Position numbers and translations under genes: made by a program. A DNA stretch of 64,000 bases from Nostoc linckia FACHB-104. Its GTDB lineage: Bacteria; Cyanobacteriota; Cyanobacteriia; Cyanobacteriales; Nostocaceae. The DNA lies in NCBI RefSeq assembly GCF_014696615.1, contig NZ_JACJQJ010000004.1, positions 186,001 to 250,000 on the forward strand, written 5' to 3'. Below, piece by piece: positions 1-9,950 of this stretch. Position 1 is the stretch's first letter; each line of letters begins with the position of its first letter. The notes under the pieces are model-generated. The model saw only the letters and a program-made list of their open reading frames with translations, was not told where the DNA came from and ran no database searches.

Positions 1-3000
1 TGTTAAATTATTCTCGAGATAAATAATTCCTAACAAATGCCCTTGGTTGATAATTGGAGTACATAATACACTATGCGGTTGATGTTGCAGCATATATTCC
101 CCAATTAACCCAGGAATATTTGTTTGGCAATTATTGATTACTACAGTTTCTTGAGTATTTTTAACGTAATTGATTAGGCTTGTTGGAATATGTTGACAAG
201 TATCTAATGGTTGTGGATCAAGAATGGTTGTTATATCTGTTTGGGAAGTTGATTTGTAATCGATAAAGGTTAAGGCTTGAACTTGCCATTGATTTGCTTG
301 GGGAAGTATGATTACAGATTTTTTCGCCCCAGAATTTTCTAGGATAATTAGAGTTAGTTTGGCAATCAGTTCGTCTAATTTCAAAGTACTGAAAATTGCT
401 TGCGCTGCTTTGAGAACTGAATTGAAATCAAGGACAGTAGAAATAGTAGTTTTAACTGTGCAAGTGGAAGAAGATGTGGAAGTACTGATATTAGTGGCTA
501 TGGTTTCTAGGGGATCTAAACCAAAGTTTTGTTGTTGCAGAATTAGTTGTAGGAGTTGCGGATAGCGTTTTTCTAAGTCATCGGTTTTGGCTTTTGCACC
601 CCAACGGGCATAGCAGTAATATGCTTCTTGCATATAGCCAGCAGCAACCTTTTTTTTGCCCCAATCTAAATAAAATTTCGCTGCTAGTTCATTGGCTAAT
701 GCTTCTTCATAGCCATATTCATGAGCTTGTGCTTGAGTAATTGCTTGCTCATAAAGTTCAATTGCTTGAGTCTTATCTTTGTTGATTCTGGCTTTCTCGG
801 CTTGGATAAGTAGACATTTGTGGAGGATATTTTCTGGACAAGCTTTTGCCCAAATATTTAATCTTTCTTCTAGCGGGATGAGTGCTTGCCAATGGTATTG
901 TTTTTCTGAAGTTTCAGCAGCAATTTCCCCTAGTTTTAAATGCATTAATGCTACATAAAAAACGCTAGAAGGAACTTTAGCATGGCTAGCAATAGTATTT
1001 TCAATGATGCTAAGTTGGGGAATTAAATGAGGATAGGCAATTTGGTCATCAAATAAATAGGCATGGCGAATTTTCACAGAATATAACCAAGCCAAGTTAT
1101 AGGGAGAATTCTGATATTTTTGCAAATATTGAGCTTCACTAAAACTGTCATCATCAAAAGTAAATCGTGTTTTTGTGAATCCCAGAAGATTGCGAATTGG
1201 TTGAATTACTCCTGCTATTAAAGCATCCAAATTATCTAAGCTTTTGATATGCGCCATAAAAGCAGCGTGGGTTTGTGCGATCGCATACAAATCTTCTAAG
1301 TTCTTCCCGTAAGTCAGGCGATCGGAACCACTCTGCATCATCATGAAGCCGACTGTTAGCCAGTTTCCAGCTTCCATCCCATATTTGTAGGCGTTTTTAT
1401 AGTATTGATCCGCCTCGCGAATAGGACGACTCCAGCTATGAACATCAGCTGCAAACAAAAAGTTAGTCATACCACGCACATCAGCATTATCAAACTGTTC
1501 GCATAGCTGTACCGCCATTTCGCCAAACTGATAAGCAATAGCGCAGTCTTTGAGTACACCATTGGCAATTAAGCCATAACCGACATAGCCAAAGGGAGAC
1601 ATATCGCTGTTACCATACTGCAAAGACAGTGTAGTCATTTTGGCGAGTGCTAATAATGCTAAGGTGCTTTGACCATCCAGCCATGCAGCATAGAAGAGAA
1701 TTTGTAAAATTCGCAGGATTTCTGCAATGTTGGCATCTTGCATTTTGGGAGCTGCAAGAATGGATTCAATGGTATGCTGCGCTAAAAATTGTTGAACTGT
1801 GGCGATTTCTGCATCTAGGCTAGCTTGGATCGTCTCCTGTTCTTTTGGCATTGTCCAGCCTAGCAGCTGTAAACTTTGACGTTGAATGGCGATCGCCTCA
1901 GCATTTCTCCCCTGAAGTTGGTACTGAGTCATCTGCACACGATAAATTATCGCTTGATCCAGGGGAGTTTGAGTATAGGTAAGTGCTTCTCTATACAAGG
2001 CTTCGGCTTGGTCAAAGTGACTACAAAGATAAGCTGCTTCCGAGCCATCGCGATGCAAACTATACATGAGCGTATAGTTCGTATGCCAAGTATTTTCAGA
2101 TAATAAAGCGATACCAAGGGTGCAATAGTTCTGCGCTGCTTGATAAGCGGCTGATAGTTTAGCTTTTTGTCCAGCTTTTAAATTGAGAGTCGCCAGTTCT
2201 TGTTTCTGTTCATCAGTGGTGATCACAGCTTTTCCCATATTCAGCTGGTTCACCAAGTCAAAAATCCGCTCCTCTTGTTCCTGTGGCGATAACCCTTGCA
2301 ACAACAATTGACCAATGCGGAAATGGGTATACTGTTTTTGCTCCTCTGGAATTAATGAGTATGCTGCTTGTTGAACGCGATCGTGTAGGAATTTGTAGGT
2401 AACAACCTCGGAATTTTTCACCCCATCCTGCGCTTCCCGCCCGACGTAGAATTTATAAACTTCACTCTGGGGTAAAATTAGCCCTTCTTGTAAGGCTTTC
2501 CAGAGGGCTGTAGCGGTTTCAGTTGCCGATTTTTCCCAAATAATCGCCAATGTCACCAAATCAAATTGATTACCAATACAAGCTGCAAATTTTAAAATAT
2601 CCTGTGTTGTTTCTGGCAATTTTTGTAACTGCGATGCCATGAATTCTACAACATCATCGGAAAGCGATAAGGCTTTCACCTCTACAATATTGCACTGCCA
2701 ATTGCCCTCTTGCCAATTAAATTTAATCAATCCATCTTCATAGAGTGCTTTGATAAACTGGGTGCTAAAAAATGGATTTCCTTGAGTTTTTTGATAAACT
2801 AATTGCGTTAATGGCTGGGCAATTGCTGATGAGCAACTGAGGGTATCAGCCACCAATTGATTTAAACTAGAGAGGCTCAAAGGTGCCAGGGTAATAGTAT
2901 TGATGGTAGCTTGAGCTTTTCTAATTTCGTCTAAAGTGAATATTAAAGGATGAGCAGCAGAAACTTCATTATCTCGATAAGCACCAATTAATAATAAATA

Positions 3001-4464
3001 TCCCCCATCCGATTCACCCATCAGTAATTCGATTAACTTCAGAGATGCCGAATCTGCCCACTGTAAATCATCTAAAAACATCACTAAAGGATGTTCTTTA
3101 GTAGTAAAGACCTGAACAAATTTTTGAAATAATAAATTAAAGCGGTTTTGAGCAGCAGTTCCGGATAGCTTGGTTGCTGGTGGTTGATGTCCAATAATTC
3201 TTTCTAATTCGGGGATGACTTCAATAATTACCTGACTATTTTCCCCTAAAGCTGTTAAAATTTTGCTTTTCCAAATTTGAATTTGAGCATCGCTTTCTGT
3301 GATTAATTGCCCCATTAAATCGCGGAAGGCTTGCACAAATGCGGAAAAAGGAATGTTACGATTAAATTGGTCGTATTTACCTTTAATAAAATAACCACAT
3401 TGACGAACAATCGGTTTATGTACTTCGTTGACAACCGCAGTTTTACCAATCCCAGAAAACCCTGCCACTAGCATCATTTCTGTAGTACCATTACTGACGC
3501 GCTCAAATGCTTCCAGTAAGGTTTCTACTTCACTTTCCCTGCCATATAATTTATCAGGAATAATAAAGCGATCGCACAAATCTCGTTGTGCTATTGGGAA
3601 ACTCTCAATTTTGCCAGTTTCCTTGAGTTGCATTAAGCATTTTTCTAAATCATACTTCAGTCCTAATGCACTCTGATAGCGGTTTTCAGCATTTTTCGCC
3701 ATCAATTTACTCACAATATTTGAGAGTACAGTGGGAATTTTTGGGTTAATTTCATGTGCTAAAGGCGCAGTTTTAGCAATATGACAATGTACTAACTCCA
3801 TTGCATCTTGCGTTGTAAATGGTAATTCTCCAGTTAGTAATTCATAAAAACTTACACCTAAGGAATAAAAATCAGTACGATAATCAATTCCCCGATTCAT
3901 ACGTCCAGTTTGTTCTGGAGAAATATAACCTAATGTCCCTTCCAACACATTCGGACTAATTAAAGTTTGAGTTTCTCTAGGTAGCAAAGATGCAATACTA
4001 AAGTCAATTAATTTAACCTGTTTCGTTTCTGGGTTAATGAGGATATTGGCAGGTTTAATATCTTTATGAATAATGCGATTCTGATAGAGAATGTCTAGGG
4101 TATCGCAGAGTGCGATCGCTATGTTTAAAAATTCTTCCAAACAGATGCTACCTGAAATCTCTACCTGAGCAAAATCCTTCAGCGAAATTCCGCCAAAGTC
4201 TTCCATTACCAACGCATAGCCATTTTGGTAAGATTCTAGGCTGTATGTTTGGATAATACTGGAGTAGCTGAGATTTTTCGCAATAGTATATTGATTGCGA
4301 AACTGCACTATTTCGCCAAAACTGGGATAATCATTTTTAAGCAGCTTGATGACTACACCTAAGGAGTCAGCCTCTCGAACTGCGCGATAAACTAGAGTTC
4401 TGGAACCGTTGTAGAGTTCTGCACCAATCTGATATCCAAGAATACTAACCACTGTGCTAACCAT
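1..4464 (-). CDS. Large Ser/Thr kinase-AAA ATPase-GAF signalling protein (partial, C-terminus outside window)
   Basis: Reading leftward from ATG 4464 there is an open frame to the window edge (1488 codons). The first 270 or so residues are a Hanks-type kinase: VVIKLL lysine, HKDIKPAN catalytic loop around residue 133-140, IDF metal-binding motif, SPEQ and the DFYSLGVSFYELLTG helix. A NACHT/AAA-like ATPase follows, with Walker A GFSGIGKT at about 335-342. Next comes a long alpha-helical TPR-like region. The last residues before the edge (GIIYLENN) are typical of a GAF domain. Cyanobacterial proteins of this layout normally end in a histidine kinase, which would lie outside the window. The role is inferred to be cytoplasmic multi-input signal integration; the signal is unknown. 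The catalytic kinase residues appear intact. No start further upstream in frame is needed. Confidence 0.88.
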   Translation of the reverse strand, partial: MVSTVVSILGYQIGAELYNGSRTLVYRAVREADSLGVVIKLLKNDYPSFGEIVQFRNQYTIAKNLSYSSIIQTYSLESYQNGYALVMEDFGGISLKDFAQVEISGSICLEEFLNIAIALCDTLDILYQNRIIHKDIKPANILINPETKQVKLIDFSIASLLPRETQTLISPNVLEGTLGYISPEQTGRMNRGIDYRTDFYSLGVSFYELLTGELPFTTQDAMELVHCHIAKTAPLAHEINPKIPTVLSNIVSKLMAKNAENRYQSALGLKYDLEKCLMQLKETGKIESFPIAQRDLCDRFIIPDKLYGRESEVETLLEAFERVSNGTTEMMLVAGFSGIGKTAVVNEVHKPIVRQCGYFIKGKYDQFNRNIPFSAFVQAFRDLMGQLITESDAQIQIWKSKILTALGENSQVIIEVIPELERIIGHQPPATKLSGTAAQNRFNLLFQKFVQVFTTKEHPLVMFLDDLQWADSASLKLIELLMGESDGGYLLLIGAYRDNEVSAAHPLIFTLDEIRKAQATINTITLAPLSLSSLNQLVADTLSCSSAIAQPLTQLVYQKTQGNPFFSTQFIKALYEDGLIKFNWQEGNWQCNIVEVKALSLSDDVVEFMASQLQKLPETTQDILKFAACIGNQFDLVTLAIIWEKSATETATALWKALQEGLILPQSEVYKFYVGREAQDGVKNSEVVTYKFLHDRVQQAAYSLIPEEQKQYTHFRIGQLLLQGLSPQEQEERIFDLVNQLNMGKAVITTDEQKQELATLNLKAGQKAKLSAAYQAAQNYCTLGIALLSENTWHTNYTLMYSLHRDGSEAAYLCSHFDQAEALYREALTYTQTPLDQAIIYRVQMTQYQLQGRNAEAIAIQRQSLQLLGWTMPKEQETIQASLDAEIATVQQFLAQHTIESILAAPKMQDANIAEILRILQILFYAAWLDGQSTLALLALAKMTTLSLQYGNSDMSPFGYVGYGLIANGVLKDCAIAYQFGEMAVQLCEQFDNADVRGMTNFLFAADVHSWSRPIREADQYYKNAYKYGMEAGNWLTVGFMMMQSGSDRLTYGKNLEDLYAIAQTHAAFMAHIKSLDNLDALIAGVIQPIRNLLGFTKTRFTFDDDSFSEAQYLQKYQNSPYNLAWLYSVKIRHAYLFDDQIAYPHLIPQLSIIENTIASHAKVPSSVFYVALMHLKLGEIAAETSEKQYHWQALIPLEERLNIWAKACPENILHKCLLIQAEKARINKDKTQAIELYEQAITQAQAHEYGYEEALANELAAKFYLDWGKKKVAAGYMQEAYYCYARWGAKAKTDDLEKRYPQLLQLILQQQNFGLDPLETIATNISTSTSSSTCTVKTTISTVLDFNSVLKAAQAIFSTLKLDELIAKLTLIILENSGAKKSVIILPQANQWQVQALTFIDYKSTSQTDITTILDPQPLDTCQHIPTSLINYVKNTQETVVINNCQTNIPGLIGEYMLQHQPHSVLCTPIINQGHLLGIIYLENNLT

Positions 4465-4777
4465 ACTGTCGCATTATTAAGACCTTAGCAGTTAGTATTC
4501 CCAGTTATTGACAGTAAATAATTAATTTTTAACTAAATAGTTATTATGAAATATATTAGCTGTTGCATACTAAGAAATTTTCAAGTATTTTTTAGATGCC
4601 GTGATTGGACTGAGAACTAAACTATAGATTTGCAAAATATTTTTAATAATTTTGGCATGGTAATTAAAGCGCACAAAAAGTTGATCACTCTTCTCAGTGA
4701 AAGTATAATTACTGTCTATTAAATTGGTAAAAATGGGGAGAGATTCAGTAATTCTCACATCTCCCCATTGCATCTAT

Positions 4778-5533
4778 CTAAGCAAACTTACTGGCGGTAG
4801 CAAATCGCTTATTAATCTCATCCCAATTTACAACATTCCACCACGCTTCTAAATAATCAGCGCGGCGGTTTTGGTAGTTGAGATAATAGGCGTGTTCCCA
4901 AACATCATTACCTAAAATTGGGTATTTGCCTTGACTTAAGGGAGTGTCTTGATTAGCTGTAGTAGTCACTTCCAACTTGCCATTTTTGTTGCGAACCAGC
5001 CAAACCCAACCACTACCAAATTGACCTGCACCTGCTTCATTAAATTGTTTTTTGAAAGCTGCAAAATTCCCGAAGTTTTCATTAATAGCAGTTGCGATCG
5101 CGCCTGTAGGTTCACCACCACCTTTAGGCTTCATAATTTGCCAAAACATGGAGTGATTTACATGACCACCGCCATTATTGCGTAAAGTCTTGCGAATATC
5201 AGCGGGTACTTTGTCAAGTTGACGTAACAGTTCTTCAACAGTTTTGCCTTTGAGTTGTGGATGTTTCTCCAACGCTGCATTCAAGTTTTTCACATAAGTT
5301 GCATGATGCTTATCGTGATGAAACTGCATAGTTTTAGCATCAATATGTGGTTCCAGCGCATCATAGGCATAAGGCAGAGGCGGTAATTGAATTGCCCCTT
5401 TGGTATCGGATTTTGGTTCCGGACTTGTTGGGTTTTCACTAGGAGAGTTCTCCGCCAAAGCGCAAGCTTCCAGCGCAAAACTACCTACACCCACACCAAC
5501 TAAAAACAAGAAATGTCGTCGATTCATACTCAT
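4778..5533 (-). CDS. sodA: Fe/Mn-family superoxide dismutase, exported (Tat signal plus lipobox)
   Basis: Converts superoxide to O2 and H2O2. The family ligands are present: His in [10 protein letters not shown], His in NHSMFW, and the Asp/His pair of [15 protein letters not shown] near the C-terminus. The [11 protein letters not shown] context and GSGWVWLV are of the manganese type. From ATG 5533 the N-terminus reads [10 protein letters not shown], a twin-arginine motif, followed by a hydrophobic stretch and LEAC at residues 21-24, a lipobox-like site, then a Pro/Ser/Glu-rich linker. This suggests export and membrane anchoring, in line with the membrane-bound MnSOD known from Anabaena. A TTG six codons upstream (5551) and the Met two codons downstream (5527) are alternative starts; none has a clear Shine-Dalgarno. 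Mn versus Fe is an inference. Confidence 0.9.
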   Translation of the reverse strand: MSMNRRHFLFLVGVGVGSFALEACALAENSPSENPTSPEPKSDTKGAIQLPPLPYAYDALEPHIDAKTMQFHHDKHHATYVKNLNAALEKHPQLKGKTVEELLRQLDKVPADIRKTLRNNGGGHVNHSMFWQIMKPKGGGEPTGAIATAINENFGNFAAFKKQFNEAGAGQFGSGWVWLVRNKNGKLEVTTTANQDTPLSQGKYPILGNDVWEHAYYLNYQNRRADYLEAWWNVVNWDEINKRFATASKFA

Positions 5534-5610
5534 AAAAAATTTTGCAGCCAATGAATTAAATATCTAGACAGCTTTTATTGTCTTAGATTCAGGCTGCAAA
5601 AAAATGAGAA

Positions 5611-5640
5611 TTGGGCATTGGGCATTGGGCATGGGGCATT
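5611..5640. repeat. Heptameric short tandem repeat (GGGCATT/GGGGCAT)
   Basis: Four consecutive degenerate heptamers of GGGCATT type between sodA and icd. Similar repeats recur throughout the intergenic DNA and are typical of filamentous cyanobacteria. Confidence 0.8.
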
Positions 5641-5641
5641 G

Positions 5642-5774
5642 CAATACTTGTCGGTTAAGGGGAAAAAGGGGAATGGGAAAAGGGAAAGAAAAAACCTTTA
5701 ACCCTTAACCTTTAACCTTTAACCTTTCCCCCAAAACCAATTTCGAGTTCAAAACGCTTAACCGAGTAGTATTG
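5642..5774. repeat. Small element with terminal inverted repeats (MITE-like)
   Basis: About 133 bp bounded by CAATACTTGTCGGTTAAG on the left and the reverse complement of CAATACTACTCGGTTAAG on the right (16 of 18 positions match). The interior is purine-rich on one side and made of CCTTTAA-type heptamers on the other. No ORF. A diverged right half of the same element appears at 12701-12772, which supports a dispersed repeat family. Confidence 0.65.
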
Positions 5775-5817
5775 TGTGGCATGGGGCATTGCTGATTTAC
5801 CCATTACCCATTACCAC

Positions 5818-7239
5818 TTACCCAAAATACTGAATAATTGCTTCGGCAAATTCAGAACACTTCAAGGGCTGTACTTGTGGTTCTAGTAACCGTGCTAAAT
5901 CGTAGGTGACTTGACGATTGGCGATCGCATTCCCTAAACCTTTCTTGATCAGGTCTGCGGCTTCTTGCCAACCCATAAACTCTAGCATCATCACACCCGA
6001 CAAGATTACCGAACCAGGATTGATCCGATCTAAGCCGGCGTGTTTAGGTGCGGTACCGTGGGTAGCTTCAAAGACGGCGCAGGAATCGCCAATATTTGCC
6101 CCAGGCCCCATTCCTAAGCCACCAACAATAGCAGCCGCCGCATCGGATAGGTAATCGCCGTTTAAATTCATGGTCGCCAGAATCGAATATTCATCGGGTC
6201 TGGTTTGGATTTGTTGAAAAATACTGTCAGCAATCCGGTCATTGACCATGATTTTATCTTTCCACTTGCCGTTGCCGTGGCTATCCCAAATTGTGTTAAG
6301 AACAGTTTCAACTTCCTTGACAATTTGCGCTTGTTTCTCTGGAGTCAGCGCATCAAATCCAGGGTCAACTTGACGGGCGTTGTCTTCTAAGGAAATATTG
6401 GGATTTTTCTCCTTATTACTTAAAATCCAAGATTCCCGTTCAGTAACCGTTTCTTGGCGAAATTCGGTGGTTGCTAGTTCATAACCCCAATCACGAAAAG
6501 CGCCTTCGGTGTACTTCATGATGTTGCCCTTATGCACCAAAGTCACCTGTTGCTTGTTTTTGGGCAATAACAAGGCGTGTTTGATTGCACGGCGGACTAA
6601 TCGCTGGGAACCCTTTTTACTAATGGGTTTGATGCCAATACCCGCATCAAGAGGGATCTGCTTTTTCCCATGTTCTGGGGTGGCGGGGATCAATTCTTCA
6701 TTGAGAATTTTAATTAAGCGATCGCCAATTTCGCTACCTTGTCGCCACTCAATCCCCAAATAAATATCTTCTGTGTTTTCCCGATAAACAATCACATCAA
6801 GTTTTTCGGGATTTTTGTGGGGTGAGGGTGTACCTGCATAGTAGCGGCAAGGGCGTACGCAAGCATACAAGTCAAAAATTTGTCTAAGAGCCACATTTAA
6901 AGACCGAATACCACCCCCGACAGGAGTGGTCAAAGGGCCTTTAATAGCAATCCCATATTCTTTAATAGCCGTGAGAGTGTCTTGTGGTAAATACTGGTAT
7001 GTACCGTATAAATCGCAAGCTTCATCCCCAGCGTAAACCTTAAACCAACTAATCTGGCGCTTCCCGTTATATGCCTTTGCTACCGCTGCATCAAGCACTT
7101 TTTGGGTAGCGGGCCAGATATCTATACCCGTTCCATCGCCCCGGATAAAGGGGATAATTGGGTTATCAGGGACAACAGGCTCACCATTCTTAAAGGTAAT
7201 TTTTTCACCCTTTGTCGGGGGGGTAATCTTGTCGTACAT
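5818..7239 (-). CDS. icd: NADP-dependent isocitrate dehydrogenase
   Basis: Oxidative decarboxylation of isocitrate to 2-oxoglutarate, the carbon skeleton for ammonium assimilation and the nitrogen-status signal in cyanobacteria, which use this reaction at the end of an open TCA branch. The protein is 473 residues, as usual for cyanobacterial Icd. Visible family signatures include [16 protein letters not shown] near the start, the isocitrate-binding segment [27 protein letters not shown], and the C-terminal [19 protein letters not shown] and [11 protein letters not shown] stretches. ATG 7239 is chosen because AGGAG lies 7 nt upstream; the frame stays open further upstream, but that part is encoded by heptamer repeats. 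Icd is often NtcA-regulated, but I found no perfect GTA-N8-TAC in the upstream gap. Confidence 0.96.
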   Translation of the reverse strand: MYDKITPPTKGEKITFKNGEPVVPDNPIIPFIRGDGTGIDIWPATQKVLDAAVAKAYNGKRQISWFKVYAGDEACDLYGTYQYLPQDTLTAIKEYGIAIKGPLTTPVGGGIRSLNVALRQIFDLYACVRPCRYYAGTPSPHKNPEKLDVIVYRENTEDIYLGIEWRQGSEIGDRLIKILNEELIPATPEHGKKQIPLDAGIGIKPISKKGSQRLVRRAIKHALLLPKNKQQVTLVHKGNIMKYTEGAFRDWGYELATTEFRQETVTERESWILSNKEKNPNISLEDNARQVDPGFDALTPEKQAQIVKEVETVLNTIWDSHGNGKWKDKIMVNDRIADSIFQQIQTRPDEYSILATMNLNGDYLSDAAAAIVGGLGMGPGANIGDSCAVFEATHGTAPKHAGLDRINPGSVILSGVMMLEFMGWQEAADLIKKGLGNAIANRQVTYDLARLLEPQVQPLKCSEFAEAIIQYFG

Positions 7240-7266
7240 ACACACACTCCTAATTGATAAATACTT

Positions 7267-7350
7267 TGGGAATGGGGCATGGGGCATGGGGCATGGGGCA
7301 AGAGTGATGTGTCTTTTCTCCTCTGCTTCCTCTGCTTCCTCTGCTTCTCC
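7267..7350. repeat. Tandem repeats upstream of icd (heptamer, then nonamer)
   Basis: 7271-7301 holds four copies of GGGGCAT. 7319-7347 holds three copies of a CCTCTGCTT nonamer. Both lie in the icd upstream region, between divergent icd and the GUN4-domain gene. A related nonamer (GAGGAAGCA) occurs at about 58660-58680 on the opposite strand. Confidence 0.75.
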
Positions 7351-7551
7351 ATCTACCTTCCCAGCCTTTGCAGCGCAGATTTCCCCTACTCTCCTTGTAC
7401 AGTATTTGGGGCTAAGGTGTGGGATTGAGTGAAATCAACGCTATTTTGTACGATCAAAAATAGTAAACTACTTTTCGCTATCAGTGTTTAATCTTTGAGA
7501 ACACCCCATAGCCGATCGCATTTTCAAACTCCCACTACAACGAGTAATGGC

Positions 7552-8265
7552 ATGACAGACCCAATGATTGTATCAGGCACTGCTAATGACATCGACTCCC
7601 TCCGAAGAACGCTAATCGCTGGGTCTCTTCAAGTCCAACAGCAAACAATCCCAAAGTTAGCTGAGTTGGGTGATGCGGGATTAGATGTATTGATGGAATT
7701 TTTACAGAAACGTAGTGATACCCCAGCGACTTGGATTGATGGCAAGGCCTATCAAGTACTCTACAACTCTGATGCACCTAAAGCCAAAGAATTTTTGCTT
7801 TCCCATTTTCCTGAGGGAATTGTACCTCTAAAATCAGAGTGCGGGATTAATTACAATTCCTTGCAACAATTACTAGCCGCCCAGGACTTCCAAGCAGCCG
7901 ATCGCGTAACTATCGAAAAAATGTGTGAACTAGCAGGGCCAACGGCATTACAAAGAAAATGGTTGTATTTTACCGAAGTAGAAAATTTTCCCTCGGTTGA
8001 CTTACATACTATTAATAATCTGTGGTTAGTTCACTCTGAGGGCAAGTTTGGGTTTTCCGTTCAGAGAGAAATCTGGTTAGGTTTAGGTAAAAATTGGGAG
8101 AATTTCTGGTCAAAAATCCATTGGAAAGATGGCAATAACTGGACTAGATACCCCCATGAATTTACCTGGAATTTAAGTGCGCCTAGAGGTCACTTACCAC
8201 TTTCTAATCAACTACGCGGAGTACGAGTCATTGCTTCTTTATTTGCTCATCCTGCTTGGAAGTAG
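7552..8265 (+). CDS. gun4: GUN4-domain tetrapyrrole-binding protein
   Basis: Residues from about 85 to the end match the GUN4 fold: NYNSLQQLLAAQDFQAADR, the Trp-rich stretch KWLYFTEVENFPSVDLHTIN, FGFSVQREIWL, and the C-terminal GHLPLSNQLRGVR. The N-terminal 80 residues form a helical bundle (LRRTLIAGSLQVQQQTIPKL..GLDVLMEFL), as in full-length cyanobacterial Gun4. Gun4 binds protoporphyrin IX and Mg-protoporphyrin IX and activates Mg-chelatase (ChlH) at the first committed step of chlorophyll synthesis. ATG 7552 (MTDPMIVSG) is preferred; the frame is open upstream only from a TTG at 7495. Cyanobacteria carry several GUN4-domain proteins, some fused to kinases, so the symbol is given on length (237 residues) and architecture and could be a paralogue. 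Confidence 0.85.
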   Translation: MTDPMIVSGTANDIDSLRRTLIAGSLQVQQQTIPKLAELGDAGLDVLMEFLQKRSDTPATWIDGKAYQVLYNSDAPKAKEFLLSHFPEGIVPLKSECGINYNSLQQLLAAQDFQAADRVTIEKMCELAGPTALQRKWLYFTEVENFPSVDLHTINNLWLVHSEGKFGFSVQREIWLGLGKNWENFWSKIHWKDGNNWTRYPHEFTWNLSAPRGHLPLSNQLRGVRVIASLFAHPAWK

Positions 8266-8515
8266 TCATCAGGCCAATTTTGGATTTTGCGAAAAGTTGC
8301 GTGGGCGGGTTTCCCGACTTGAGCAAACTTTTCAAGACAGATTTTAGATTTTGGATTAATGGATTTTGGATTTTGAATTAACATTTTAATAATCTAAAAA
8401 TTCTCCAAATCTCAAAGACAATCACTAATCCAATTTGGTATCAGTCATAAGTCCTGAATTATCAAAATCAAGGACAAATGACCAATGACAAACTACAAAT
8501 GACAAACTACAAACA

Positions 8516-9616
8516 ATGGCAAACGTCCGTTTAGAAGACATCAAACGTAGATTTAACAACGTAACTGCTATCGAGGATATTTCTTTTGAAATTCCCGATG
8601 GCGAGTTTTGGGTTTTGGTAGGGCCTTCGGGTTGTGGGAAATCTACGATTTTGCGAACGATCGCCGGTTTAGAAACAGCCACTTCCGGTAAACTCTTTAT
8701 TGGCGATCGCTTGATGAATAATATCCCAGCTAGACAGCGGGATGTAGCGATGGTTTTCCAAAACTATGCCCTATATCCCCACATGACGGTGGCGGAAAAC
8801 ATCGCTTTTGGGATGCAAATGCGAAAAGTTGACCCAAAGGTAATTCAAGATAGAGTGTTGAATGTAGCGCGATCGCTTTCCCTAGAACACTTGCTAGATC
8901 GCAAACCCAAACAACTTTCTGGGGGACAGCAACAACGGGTAGCATTAGGAAGAGCGATCGCGCGTCAACCACAAGTATTTTTACTCGATGAACCTTTGTC
9001 TAATTTAGATGCCCAATTACGAGATGATACAAGGGCAGAGTTAAAGCAGCTGCATCAAAATGTGGGAATTACCACGGTATATGTTACTCACGATCAAGTT
9101 GAGGCAATGACTTTAGCTGATCAAATTGTGGTACTGAATCGTGGACGCATTCAACAAATTGGCGATCCTCAAAGCATTTATGCCAATCCCGCTAATCAAA
9201 TGGTGGCATCTTTTTTAGGCAATCCACCAATGAATATTTTGCCTGCAATTGCTCAGTATGAAGGTTTTAATATTAGCGGGCAGTTATTAGAAATTCCCAC
9301 AAGTTTACAAGCCAAATTACAAATAAGGCAAGGGCAAAGTGTTGATTTGGGTATTCGTCCAGAACATATGACAATCAACACAGATTCAGCAGTTACCACT
9401 GAAAACTCCGCACTATTATCTGTAGAAGTTAAGGTGGTAGAACCATTGGGGAGAGAAACTTTAATTCGTGCCAGTTTACCAGATTCATCAGTACTTTTGA
9501 ATGTACAAGTGGGTGGTGCGGTGCGTTTACATCCAGGCGATCGCCTTTCCCTACAACTCGATTTGAATCACTTATTTGTCTTTGATTCTACTAGTGGCGA
9601 CAGAATATTTCCTTGA
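8516..9616 (+). CDS. ABC transporter ATP-binding protein, MalK/UgpC family
   Basis: ATPase subunit of a carbohydrate- or glycerol-phosphate-type importer (CUT1 family). Walker A GPSGCGKST is at residues 37-44, Q-loop in VFQNYALYPHM, signature LSGGQQQR at about 134-141, Walker B VFLLDEP at 154-160, D-loop SNLDA and the switch His in VTHDQ. A C-terminal TOBE/OB regulatory region (LGIRPEHMTI, HPGDRLSLQLDLNHLFVFD) follows, which places it in the MalK/UgpC/MsmX group. Length 366 is normal. There are no permease or binding-protein genes next to it, so it probably serves membrane components encoded elsewhere and may be shared. The substrate cannot be inferred. ATG 8516 has no strong Shine-Dalgarno; the upstream 50 bp are ACAAATGACAA-type repeats. 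Confidence 0.92.
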   Translation: MANVRLEDIKRRFNNVTAIEDISFEIPDGEFWVLVGPSGCGKSTILRTIAGLETATSGKLFIGDRLMNNIPARQRDVAMVFQNYALYPHMTVAENIAFGMQMRKVDPKVIQDRVLNVARSLSLEHLLDRKPKQLSGGQQQRVALGRAIARQPQVFLLDEPLSNLDAQLRDDTRAELKQLHQNVGITTVYVTHDQVEAMTLADQIVVLNRGRIQQIGDPQSIYANPANQMVASFLGNPPMNILPAIAQYEGFNISGQLLEIPTSLQAKLQIRQGQSVDLGIRPEHMTINTDSAVTTENSALLSVEVKVVEPLGRETLIRASLPDSSVLLNVQVGGAVRLHPGDRLSLQLDLNHLFVFDSTSGDRIFP

Positions 9617-9950
9617 AAAGCACTGTGATTTTACTGACAATGCCAAGTTCACAATAAAATTTTTCCCAATGAGATGGGTTAGTTTATGCATAAACTTCAT
9701 TTTCTCTGGGGTTTGGCAAACACAAAAAGTTTCAAAAATTTCTTGTTGTTTTGTCGCCAGGCTTTTTTGAATTACTGGCGCAGCATCAAGAATTTGAGCT
9801 TTCTAATCTAGATTTTCATCTCAATGCTGATTTATCGAACATTTCACCAAAAATGCCAAATTTTTTTAACTCTTATTTTGAAAAAGGTATTACGTAAAAA
9901 CAGGAAACTTAATTATTTATAGTAACTTTAATTTTAGATTATCAACAAAA
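9617..9950. other. Intergenic gap without recognisable gene
   Basis: 334 bp between the convergent ABC ATPase and Uma2 genes. An AT-rich sequence; a short open frame overlapping the end of the ATPase gene has no family resemblance. No clear terminator hairpin seen. Confidence 0.6.

Noticed and set aside
4570-4773. 67-codon open frame directly after sodA on the minus strand
   Set aside because: No family likeness, no Shine-Dalgarno, AT-rich composition; close spacing to sodA is the only support.
7240-7494. NtcA site upstream of icd
   Set aside because: GTA and TAC triplets occur but never with 8 bp between them.
9576-9770. 64-codon open frame overlapping the end of the ABC ATPase gene
   Set aside because: Frame-shifted tail of the ATPase gene; protein composition is not credible.
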